This document shows positions 6,776-12,830 of a stretch of 14,612 nucleotides of DNA, in pieces. Within the stretch, counting starts at the first letter, position 1; every line of letters starts with the position of its first letter. Origin of the DNA: Chloroflexota bacterium (lineage in GTDB: Bacteria; Chloroflexota; Dehalococcoidia; SM23-28-2; RBG-16-64-32); the NCBI GenBank assembly GCA_022564695.1, contig JADFKX010000036.1:1-14612 (forward strand), in the 5' to 3' direction. Both the position numbers and the translations under genes were made by a program. A model generated the notes under the pieces. That model was not told the origin of the DNA. It searched no databases and worked only from the letters and a program-made list of their open reading frames with translations.

Positions 6776-6828
6776 CATTAAAGAATCATTAAAATCGGCG
6801 GCTTCCGCTTGATTAAGGAAATCTAATC
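6776..6828. promoter_or_regulatory. Operator-like direct repeats in the divergent regulator / secreted-protein gap
   Basis: CATTAAA occurs at 6776-6782 and 6787-6793, exactly 11 bases apart, one helical turn, as in OmpR/PhoB tandem half-sites. A third ATTAA lies at 6812-6816, inside an inverted pair GATTA (6811) and TAATC (about 6824-6828). The 130-base gap is AT-rich in an otherwise GC-rich window. It is a plausible binding site for the adjacent regulator, controlling both divergent transcripts. Confidence 0.45.
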
Positions 6829-6908
6829 GTCCTCCAATATCTCTTTAACGACAGCCGCCTACGCTGGATTCAGCAGTCACACGAGAAGTCACACAAGGAG
6901 GTGCAGAG

Positions 6909-7547
6909 ATGAAGGGACTGCTGATGATAGTGGCGGCGGTGGTGGTCTTGGCGGTGGGCGCAGTGGCGGTTGGCGGGGCGGCGACCTCAGCCCAGGAAGG
7001 CGATGGACCCCTGGGGACGTTTCTAAGCAGGGTCGCCGAAAAGCTCGGTGTCAGCGAGGAGGAGGTCGAGACCGCCATCGACGAGGCCCGCACCGAGTCG
7101 ATAGACGAGGCCGTGGCCGAGGGTCGCTTGACGGAGGAACAGGCGGAGCGGTTACAGGAACGCGGCTTCCCCTTCGCCGGTGGGCGAATGGGGAAAGGAT
7201 GCGGACAGGTGAAGGACGCTGCCGCTGAGGTGCTGGGCATGACTCAGGAGGAGTTGAAGGACGAACTGAAGGACGGTAACTCGCTGGCCGAAGTGGCCGA
7301 GGCTCAGGGGATGAGCGTGGAGGACTTCAAGGCAGCGCTCCTCGACCAGGTCCAGGCACAGCTCGGTGTACTGGTTGCCGATGGCGACTTCACCCAGGAG
7401 CAGGCCGACGACATCTTCCAGCGCACTGAGGAGAACATCGACAGTATCCTCAGCGGCGAGGGCAGACAACATCGGCGTCCGGGTGGCTTCGGCGGGCTTG
7501 GGCAGTCGATGCCCGAAGGCGTGGAGTCATCTGAGGTGACAGCCTAG
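6909..7547 (+). CDS. Secreted two-repeat helical protein, DUF2680-like
   Basis: 212 aa. Residues 1 to about 28 form a signal peptide (MKGLLMIVAAVVVLAVGAVAVGG, with likely cleavage near SAQ). The mature part is acidic and helical with two related units: LGVSEEEVETAIDEA... AVAEGRLTEEQAERLQER, and LGMTQEELKDELKDG...VADGDFTQEQADDIFQRT. The GxLTxEQAxxL pattern is typical of DUF2680 and similar proteins whose function is not established. The C-terminal end is Gly/Arg-rich then Ser/Glu-rich. A near-perfect SD, AAGGAGGTG (6895-6903), lies 5 bases before the ATG, so translation should be strong, and a strong intrinsic terminator follows. The gene is divergent from the response regulator across an operator-like gap, so it may be the regulon's output, or an accessory sensor for the kinase (inference). 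Confidence 0.8.
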   Translation: MKGLLMIVAAVVVLAVGAVAVGGAATSAQEGDGPLGTFLSRVAEKLGVSEEEVETAIDEARTESIDEAVAEGRLTEEQAERLQERGFPFAGGRMGKGCGQVKDAAAEVLGMTQEELKDELKDGNSLAEVAEAQGMSVEDFKAALLDQVQAQLGVLVADGDFTQEQADDIFQRTEENIDSILSGEGRQHRRPGGFGGLGQSMPEGVESSEVTA

Positions 7548-7570
7548 TAGGGGTCGCTGGACTCAGCGCA

Positions 7571-7606
7571 CGGAGGCCGGGTTTGTCCCGGCCTCCGTTT
7601 TCTTCT
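7571..7606 (+). terminator. Intrinsic terminator of the secreted-protein gene
   Basis: A perfect 11-bp GC-rich stem, CGGAGGCCGGG (7571-7581) with CCCGGCCTCCG (7587-7597), has a 5-base loop and is followed by TTTTCTTCT. The stem sits 23 bases past the stop at 7547 and just before the convergent phosphatase gene ends at 7610, so the hairpin may serve both directions. Confidence 0.92.
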
Positions 7607-7609
7607 GAC

Positions 7610-8239
7610 CTAGACGGTGGCTAGATGGCAGGTATCGTTCAGCCCGACAAGTACGGCCCGAGGCCGGATGGGCTGGGGCTCTGTGATCTCAACCGCTGTC
7701 ACTGAGGCGTTGTCCACGGTAAAGGGCATCGGCCTATGGTAGCCTCGCTGGAGCACGTCCAGCAGGAACACCCCGATAGGCCCTGCGTGAGTCACCACCG
7801 CGACCGACTTCTCTCCGGCGTGCCGCTCGGAGATGGCCCACAGCGCCTCGCACACCCGCTGCCGGAACGGCTCGCGGCCCTCCTCGCCGGGGTAATCAGG
7901 ATATTCGGCGCTGTCGCTTAACAGCTGCTCGATGAGCTGGGGACGCTGCTCCCTGATCTCCGGCCAGGTAAGGCCGGACAGCTTGCCGAAGTCGTACTCC
8001 TGTAGCGCCGTCTGAACCTCCACCGTCAACCCCAGTCGGCCTGCGATCGTCTCCGCCGTGTCCAATGCCCGTCTGATGGGGCTGCTGTATACAGCGATGA
8101 CTTGTCGCTCAGCCAGCGAAGCCGCCAGCTCCTTCGCCTGGCGGCGGCCACGCTCCGTAAGGGGAAACTCCACCTGCCCCTGTAGCCGCAGTTCACGGTT
8201 GCCCACAGATTCCGCGTGACGGATTAGGAGCAGACGCAA
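7610..8239 (-). CDS. Histidine phosphatase family protein (phosphoglycerate mutase-like)
   Basis: 209 aa, a normal length for the family. The N-terminal LLLIRHAES carries the phospho-acceptor H8 with R7; R57 lies in SSPIRRALDTA, the acid E81 in LQEYDFGKLSG, and the second catalytic His H151 in VVTHAGP. All active-site residues are therefore present. Members remove phosphate from sugars, nucleotides or cofactor intermediates through a phospho-His; the substrate cannot be told. The start is TTG at 8239, 3 bases after the stop of the zinc-ribbon gene, with no clear SD, so translation probably depends on re-initiation. It is the last gene of an operon with a zinc-ribbon protein and a NUDIX hydrolase. 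A cobalamin-pathway phosphatase (CobC-like) is possible, but no cobalamin genes are nearby. Confidence 0.9.
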   Translation of the reverse strand: MRLLLIRHAESVGNRELRLQGQVEFPLTERGRRQAKELAASLAERQVIAVYSSPIRRALDTAETIAGRLGLTVEVQTALQEYDFGKLSGLTWPEIREQRPQLIEQLLSDSAEYPDYPGEEGREPFRQRVCEALWAISERHAGEKSVAVVTHAGPIGVFLLDVLQRGYHRPMPFTVDNASVTAVEITEPQPIRPRAVLVGLNDTCHLATV

Positions 8240-8242
8240 TAC

Positions 8243-8488
8243 TCAGACCCGCGCGCGGCGGCCGCAGTTGAGGCAAACCCAGATTTCATACTGCTTTTTA
8301 GGCCAGCCACCGGAATCGTTCTGGAAGATCCATACGTCTGGCGCAGCGACGAGGGTCTCGGCCAGCCAGCGCAGGCGGGCCTTGGGGCGATGCTCTACGT
8401 CCCAGGAGTGGTTGCCGCAGCGTCTACAGGGGGGGCCGTTCTCCTCTCGGCGAACGGCCTTCGATGGTCGTGCTTCTTTGGCGGGCAC
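8243..8488 (-). CDS. Small zinc-ribbon protein (81 aa), unknown function
   Basis: Two CxxC knuckles, C21-R-R-C24 and C72-L-N-C75, frame a 47-residue insert, which suggests one zinc-binding ribbon. The insert is rich in Trp (RWLAETLVAAPDVWIFQNDSGGWPKKQYEIWVC). The N-terminus is basic, and the C-terminus ends GRRARV. It is not a recognised family. The start is GTG at 8488, 2 bases after the NUDIX stop; its own stop is 3 bases before the phosphatase TTG. The tight packing indicates one transcript. It might be an adaptor, an RNA-binding factor, or simply conserved neighbour; nothing in the sequence decides between these. Confidence 0.75.
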   Translation of the reverse strand: MPAKEARPSKAVRREENGPPCRRCGNHSWDVEHRPKARLRWLAETLVAAPDVWIFQNDSGGWPKKQYEIWVCLNCGRRARV

Positions 8489-8490
8489 CG

Positions 8491-9084
8491 TCAGGCGAGC
8501 AGCTCCAGGAACTGACGCAGCATGCGGGCTGTGGCGCCCCAGATACGGTGTTCCTCGTAAGTATAGGCCGGTACCAGCACCTCTTTCCCTTTGTGCTGAC
8601 GCACCTCAAGCTCCATGTTGTGCTCATCCATCAGGTGAGGCAGCGGCACCTGGACCACCTGCGCTACCTCGTGGCTGTTGATCACGAACGGGTACTCGGA
8701 GTTCGTCTTCAGGATGCCGACATAGGGTGTGACGTGGAAGTTGCTGATGGTAAGCATATCGTCCAACTGCCCGACGATCTCCACGTCTTCCGGCTGCACG
8801 CCAATCTCCTCTGCGGTTTCCCGCAGGGCGGTTGACTCTAAGCAATCGTCGTCGTCGTCACGGGCGCCGCCCGGGAACGATATCTGGCCCTTATGGTGCT
8901 CAACCTGATGGGTGCGTTCAGTGAATATAATATGAGCCTCGCCATCTCGGTCATAAATCAGAATGAGAATGGCGGCAGGGGTCGCGTTGCCGCACTCCAG
9001 GTGACGTGGTACACAGTCCGCCAGCGTCTGCCTGGTGCGTTCGAGCCATTCATCTGCAGGCATAGCTGGGACTGATATTACCAC
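8491..9084 (-). CDS. NUDIX hydrolase, CoA-pyrophosphatase (NudL/YeaB) type
   Basis: 197 aa. It has the NudL signature before the NUDIX box, FTERTHQVEHHKGQISFPGG (about 54-73), followed by the box with ALRETAEEIGV at 86-96 (R88, E89, E92, E93). The first NUDIX position, usually E, is within a run of Asp (DDDDD, 76-80), as in many NudL relatives. The family cleaves the pyrophosphate of CoA and its derivatives to 3',5'-ADP and 4'-phosphopantetheine in a metal-dependent way. Starts are ambiguous: GTG at 9084 (used here) or ATG at 9063, and neither has a clear SD. It is the first gene of the operon, and about 200 bases upstream (9085-9291) hold no gene that I can support. Confidence 0.9.
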   Translation of the reverse strand: MVISVPAMPADEWLERTRQTLADCVPRHLECGNATPAAILILIYDRDGEAHIIFTERTHQVEHHKGQISFPGGARDDDDDCLESTALRETAEEIGVQPEDVEIVGQLDDMLTISNFHVTPYVGILKTNSEYPFVINSHEVAQVVQVPLPHLMDEHNMELEVRQHKGKEVLVPAYTYEEHRIWGATARMLRQFLELLA

Positions 9085-9291
9085 GGAACGCCGGCGGGCG
9101 GTTGCATTAGGCTCCCGTGGCGCGGTACTGCGCCATCCTTACACTAAAGCTAAACACGTCCCAGAAAGATCAGCCGCGCTTTGCCACCTCCCGCAGATGT
9201 CGGCACGTGTCCGACCGACTTGGCCCTTTCCTACGGCGTTTGAGGAGGCCTTAGTGCGCTTAGGGCTAGGGGTGAAGGTTTCCTGAGAACC

Positions 9292-10398
9292 CTACCGACG
9301 GGTCAGGATGTCACCGGCTTGATTGTCAATTGCGTGTGCGAAGGAGCGCTCAGCCCAGGCCACCCACAAGGCGTCACCGCGCTCATCGGAGGCCACCACC
9401 TGCGAGGCGATAACCACCATCAGAACGCCGGACAGAGTCGCACCCTTGTAGTCGGCGATGCACCGTTCCCATTCGTAGTCATCTACACCCCGGGCGATGA
9501 GCGCATCGTAATACCGTTTCAGCAAGTCCATCTCATGGGCGCGGCGGTCTGGCACGCGGAGTCCGTTGCCGATGAAGTATGCCGCATCCAGGATTCCCGA
9601 CCCGTGGGCGACAGTCTGCCAGTCGACCGTTGTGAGCGGGTAGCCTCCCTCCTCGCTGCCAAACATCATGTTGTCCAGGCGGTAGTCGCCGTGAATGACA
9701 CAGTAAGGAGGTGTCCGTGAGCGTCCCCAATCGTTCAGCGAGGCACCGAACTTCTCGCCAAGCGCAAGCGCATCGGAGGAGAGTAAGGACCCGTACTGCG
9801 TGACGAATCCCGGCCATAGACTCTGGTATGCGGCTGCGATCATTGCGGTCGATTGGGCGTCATTGGGCTGGCTCAGCCACTCGATGTCCGCCAGCGCCGG
9901 GTCGCCCCAACGGGGCGCGTGTAGTCCCGCAAGCTCATCCATCGCCAGCATCGCCTCGTCGAGGCTGCAGCCAGCAATCTGATTACCTTGTACGGCGGGG
10001 CGAAGATCCTCGAATATCAGCACGAAGTCGCTCGTATCCAGATCGATGTCAGCAAGGTAGCAGGCAGGAATGCGGATATCTACTGTCGCGGCGATCTCCT
10101 GATAGAACCGAACCTCGCGCTCGTACAGGCGAAACATCTTGGCGGCTGCCTGACCCTGCGGTTCCGGCGACGGGAACTTACCCACCACACTCGTGGGCGC
10201 ATCAGGTACGGTTCTGTCGTACGTTAGCGAAAACGCGACGTTCTGGCCGATCTGCCCTGTCCCAATCCTCTGGCGCTTCACCCGCGTCACGGCTGCGTCG
10301 CTCAGCACACCGGCGTACTGAAGCACCTCGGTGAACCACCGGCCGTCTGCCATTAAGGGATTAGCAACCAGCCTTGGCTTTGCCAGTCCTTCAACCAT
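9292..10398 (-). CDS. Small-molecule kinase, aminoglycoside phosphotransferase / ecdysteroid-kinase-like fold
   Basis: 368 aa. The ATP-binding lobe has SVVGKFPSPEP with K74 and an E in YEREVRFY. The hinge is near FVLIFEDLRP. The catalytic loop is VIHGDYRLDNMMF (H236, D238, N243) and the metal-binding Asp is in TTVDWQT (D259). This set defines the APH/choline-kinase superfamily, and the EDL hinge with VDWQ resembles the CHK/EcKinase branch, which is known in bacteria but with unknown substrates. I chose ATG at 10398, which overlaps the stop of the upstream remnant by one base (TGATG); a TTG one codon earlier is also possible. Upstream lies a frameshifted second kinase of the same superfamily. 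Confidence 0.88.
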   Translation of the reverse strand: MVEGLAKPRLVANPLMADGRWFTEVLQYAGVLSDAAVTRVKRQRIGTGQIGQNVAFSLTYDRTVPDAPTSVVGKFPSPEPQGQAAAKMFRLYEREVRFYQEIAATVDIRIPACYLADIDLDTSDFVLIFEDLRPAVQGNQIAGCSLDEAMLAMDELAGLHAPRWGDPALADIEWLSQPNDAQSTAMIAAAYQSLWPGFVTQYGSLLSSDALALGEKFGASLNDWGRSRTPPYCVIHGDYRLDNMMFGSEEGGYPLTTVDWQTVAHGSGILDAAYFIGNGLRVPDRRAHEMDLLKRYYDALIARGVDDYEWERCIADYKGATLSGVLMVVIASQVVASDERGDALWVAWAERSFAHAIDNQAGDILTRR

Positions 10399-10621
10399 CA
10401 ATAGGCACCCACGTCGTCAGACAGGCCGGTCAATCCCCTTGGCGCACGCGGACAGATCACAAGCTGCTCGAAAATCCCGATGCCTCACGCCAGGGAGCAC
10501 CAAACAACCGCGTCTCGCGGGATGTGCCGCCGGGGATGCGGAATACGTTTTCGACTTCCAACTCCGCCGCCTGGGGGAACCGGCTCTGGCGATAGTCGAT
10601 GATTCGTTCTGTCTGCAGCAT
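10398..10621 (-). pseudogene. Frameshifted N-terminal remnant of an APH-family kinase
   Basis: From ATG at 10621 the minus strand reads MLQTERIIDYRQSRFPQAAE, then ELEVENVFRIPGGTSRETRLF, then GAPWREAS. The GGTSRETRLF segment is the N-terminal glycine-loop motif of APH-like kinases (GGaSrETW.F). This frame ends at 10457. In the next frame, from about 10478, the line continues as GIFEQLVICPRAPRGLTG, which fits the following strand with the usual RLVLRRDPP pattern, and ends at a TGA (10398-10400) overlapping the next kinase start. The remaining two thirds of such a kinase are missing. It is therefore a decayed or truncated gene, recognised by motif order in two frames, not by a database search. 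Confidence 0.55.
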
Positions 10622-10634
10622 TGCGTAACGGGAA

Positions 10635-10718
10635 TGGTGGGCCCGGCAGGAGTCGAACCTGCTTAGGGTTTCCCCACGGATTATGAGTCCGCTGCCTGAA
10701 CCGTTCGGCCACGGGCCC
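10635..10718 (-). tRNA. tRNA with CAT anticodon and a long (class II) variable arm; type uncertain
   Basis: 84 bases including an encoded CCA. The acceptor stem is GGGCCCG/CGGGCCC with discriminator A. The D arm is GCC-loop-GGC with GG in the loop. The anticodon stem GCGGA/TCCGT holds loop CTCATAA, so the anticodon is CAT. The T arm is GCAGG-TTCGACT-CCTGC. The variable region has 13 bases, GGGGAAACCCTAA, forming a 3-4 bp stem, as in Leu/Ser/Tyr tRNAs and unlike normal Met or Ile2 tRNAs. The D arm (TGGCCGAAC..) also looks Leu/Ser-like. A good promoter sits just upstream, so it is probably expressed. Annotation programs may call it tRNA-Met, tRNA-Leu or undetermined. The three-dimensional identity and amino acid are unknown. 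Confidence 0.85.
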
Positions 10719-10728
10719 ACCTGCCTGA

Positions 10729-10757
10729 ATTGTATAACCGGACGCAATTCCCTTCAA
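10729..10757 (-). promoter_or_regulatory. Promoter of the tRNA gene
   Basis: On the minus strand, TTGAAG (10757-10752), a 17-base spacer and TACAAT (10734-10729). The expected start is near 10722, about 4 bases before the tRNA 5' end, a usual layout for a tRNA gene. Spacing and both hexamers fit the primary sigma factor. Confidence 0.7.
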
Positions 10758-10823
10758 CAGCGCCGCCTGCAGTCGGCGTAGATGAACTTTGATTCCTGTA
10801 ACAACGTGTTTCCATATCACGTC

Positions 10824-10864
10824 TGAATCTGTAGATTCAAGCAAAGAATCAGCCTAGGTATATT
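10824..10864 (+). promoter_or_regulatory. Promoter with an overlapping palindrome, upstream of the membrane protein / HD-GYP operon
   Basis: TTCAAG (10836-10841), 17 bases, then TATATT (10859-10864), 25 bases before the ATG at 10889. The palindrome TGAATCT-GT-AGATTCA (10824-10839) overlaps the -35. This is where a repressor or activator would bind. The -35 match is weak (3 of 6), so the promoter may need an activator. Confidence 0.4.
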
Positions 10865-10888
10865 ACACACGCGTTTACTGAAGTCAGC

Positions 10889-11434
10889 ATGACTAAACCA
10901 AGCAATTTTAGCCCTGCCGAGGCCCTAGAGACCTCGGCCAGTAGCGACGCAAAACAGTCTCGCGGTACTCGCTGGATGCTGCGAATCGTTGGAGCAGGCG
11001 TTCTGCTGGTCGGCTGGCTTGCGGTTAGCCTTCAGGATATCGGCCAGGTAGCGTTCGTTGTCGATACGATAGTGTTCCTGGCCATGGCGATGTACGCTTT
11101 AACTGCCACCGGTGTGTTGCGCTCAGACGCCGTCAAAGAGGAGAGAAAGCTGCGGCTCCGCTTGCTTGTCCACAACATGGAGCCGGAGGGCATCTCTATC
11201 GCCACGACGCCGTTGATGGAAGATGCGGAACTGGAACCTGCGATCGTGGCCTCGTTCGGCGTGTCAGGCTACCCCTGGGGTAGCGAAACTATAGACGCGA
11301 TGGTACAGCAGGCGGAGAGCGAAATAGCCGCGCAGTCCGGTCCGGAAAACGAGCAGGGGCCGGCGATGGATATCTCCAAGGTGTCTCGGCGCCCGGGGCA
11401 GAACGCTTTCAAACCGAAAGTCCACCAGACATGA
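10889..11434 (+). CDS. Membrane protein of unknown function (181 aa)
   Basis: I do not recognise this family. A polar N-terminus (about 1-28, rich in Ser/Ala/Thr) is followed by two hydrophobic spans (about 30-48 and 53-74), a basic stretch (KEERKLRLRLLVHN) that points to the cytoplasmic side, and a soluble C-terminal part with acidic patches (about 95-181) ending PKVHQT. No known motif is seen. The stop overlaps the ATG of the HD-GYP gene by 4 bases (ATGA), so the two are co-translated and probably work together; the predicted spans in both proteins make a membrane complex plausible. No SD is visible before ATG 10889; the start rests on the promoter position and the open frame. Confidence 0.75.
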   Translation: MTKPSNFSPAEALETSASSDAKQSRGTRWMLRIVGAGVLLVGWLAVSLQDIGQVAFVVDTIVFLAMAMYALTATGVLRSDAVKEERKLRLRLLVHNMEPEGISIATTPLMEDAELEPAIVASFGVSGYPWGSETIDAMVQQAESEIAAQSGPENEQGPAMDISKVSRRPGQNAFKPKVHQT

Positions 11435-12777
11435 AGCCTCCGCACGGCAACAGACTCCCCGACCCCATACGTGAGGTGCTCATCGTCAAGCGTTGGGTGC
11501 AGGTTGGAGTCTACCTGGCAATCACCCTCCCCATTTTCCCGTACTACTACTTCCTGGCCTTGAACGTCCTTCAGCTAAGCGTCTGGTTCGGCGTGGGTAT
11601 GGTCATCGCCACGGCCGCCATCGAAGGCACGTTCTGGTACATGATCAAGCTCCGCAAGCAGAGCGCCTATCCCAATATCCTAGCTGTAGAGCTTGGCGCT
11701 GCGCATGATCTGCAGGAGGCCTGCGATCTCTCCATCCGCTTCGTCGCCGGGTGGACGGATGCCCGTGGCGCGATCCTCTCCTGGCTGGACGATGAGACAC
11801 ATACCATCCCGGTGTGCAGCTATGGCCTATCGATGGAGTTTCTGGGTGTAGGGGCTATCGCCCTCGATGATGCGCCATTCGGTGCCGAAATCATGGACGG
11901 TCGAGCCGCCCTCCTCGAGGCAAAGGATGTCCCCCACTGGGCTGGTCTCTCAGACCAGCCGTGCTGGGTGGCAGCCGTGCCCCTCACTGCTCTGGATCGC
12001 GTAATTGGGGTGCTCTTTCTTATCGCCGACCGATCCTCGAGCGACCTGCGCGATCGCAAGCTCCTAGAGTCGATGGGCGTCGTGATCGGCCTTACCCTCG
12101 AAAACCTCCGCCTGGCCAGCCGGGAGTATCAGTCCATCATGCAGGTGCTCTGCAACGCCCTGGACCTGCGCGATAGCGCCACTCAGGGCCATTCCCAGCG
12201 TGTCGCCCGCATGGCCGGGCTGGTGGCCGAGGAGATGGGAATGGCCAAGCCTGATGTCAAGCGAATCGAGCAGGCCGCTGCCCTGCATGACATCGGAAAG
12301 ATCGGCGTCGCTGACGCGGTGCTGACCAAAGCCGGCCCGCTCACAAACGAGGAGTGGGTGGAGATGCGGCGTCATCCCCGTCTTGGCTACGAGCTCGTTG
12401 CTGGCATTGAGGCGCTGCAGCATGCTGCCGAGATCATCCATTCTCACCATGAACACCACGATGGTAGCGGTTACCCCCGTGGCCTTCAGGGTGAGGATAT
12501 ACCCATCGGCGCACGCATCTTCTCCGTCGTCGACTCCTATGATGCTATGACTTCCCACCGCCCATACCGCCGTGCTGGCTCCCACCAGGATGCCATCGAT
12601 GAGATCGTCCGCAACTCCGGCACCCAGTTCGACCCCGATGCAGTGCGTGTCTTCCTGGAAGTGGAGCGCGCCGGACGCATCACCCCCCACGATTCTCCTG
12701 ACGCTACGGATGCTGCCGCAGCCGATGTCCGCGTGCCGACCATCGGCAAGTCTTGGGGTGCCCGCGGCTCATCCTAA
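11431..12777 (+). CDS. Membrane GAF/HD-GYP protein, probable cyclic-di-GMP phosphodiesterase
   Basis: 448 aa. Two N-terminal hydrophobic segments (about 24-45 and 47-71) are followed by a GAF-like domain (about 85-228: LQEACDLSIRFVAGWTDARGAILSW, LIGVLFLIAD-type strand) and an HD-GYP domain (about 235-412). The HD-GYP residues visible are H254 (GHSQRVA), H286/D287 (LHDIGKIG), H339-H340-E-H-H-D344 with GSGYPRG, and D368 in SVVDSYDAMTSHRPYR. All metal ligands and the GYP triad (G347-Y348-P349) are intact, so activity is likely. The family hydrolyses cyclic di-GMP to pGpG or GMP. The start overlaps the stop of the upstream membrane protein as ATGA. The C-terminal tail (about 415-448) is low-complexity. 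The GAF domain would be the likely sensor, and its ligand is unknown. Confidence 0.92.
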   Translation: MKPPHGNRLPDPIREVLIVKRWVQVGVYLAITLPIFPYYYFLALNVLQLSVWFGVGMVIATAAIEGTFWYMIKLRKQSAYPNILAVELGAAHDLQEACDLSIRFVAGWTDARGAILSWLDDETHTIPVCSYGLSMEFLGVGAIALDDAPFGAEIMDGRAALLEAKDVPHWAGLSDQPCWVAAVPLTALDRVIGVLFLIADRSSSDLRDRKLLESMGVVIGLTLENLRLASREYQSIMQVLCNALDLRDSATQGHSQRVARMAGLVAEEMGMAKPDVKRIEQAAALHDIGKIGVADAVLTKAGPLTNEEWVEMRRHPRLGYELVAGIEALQHAAEIIHSHHEHHDGSGYPRGLQGEDIPIGARIFSVVDSYDAMTSHRPYRRAGSHQDAIDEIVRNSGTQFDPDAVRVFLEVERAGRITPHDSPDATDAAAADVRVPTIGKSWGARGSS

Positions 12778-12830
12778 ACCCCGACGGACGCAGACGCACA
12801 GCTGGATCACTCCGCGCTTGGCACCAGTGC

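Noticed and set aside
6734..6778. Longer response regulator starting at ATG 6778 or 6757
   Set aside because: No SD before either ATG, and the farther one lies in operator-like repeats; GTG 6733 has AAGGAG and gives the usual family N-terminus.
9085..9291. Gap between the NUDIX operon and the kinase
   Set aside because: Only a small GGCGC/GCGCC hairpin (9119-9134) and a 9-codon frame were seen; nothing supportable as gene, terminator or promoter.
10635..10718. Selenocysteine tRNA
   Set aside because: The anticodon is CAT, not TCA; the acceptor has 7 bp in the mature form and the variable arm is too short for a Sec tRNA.
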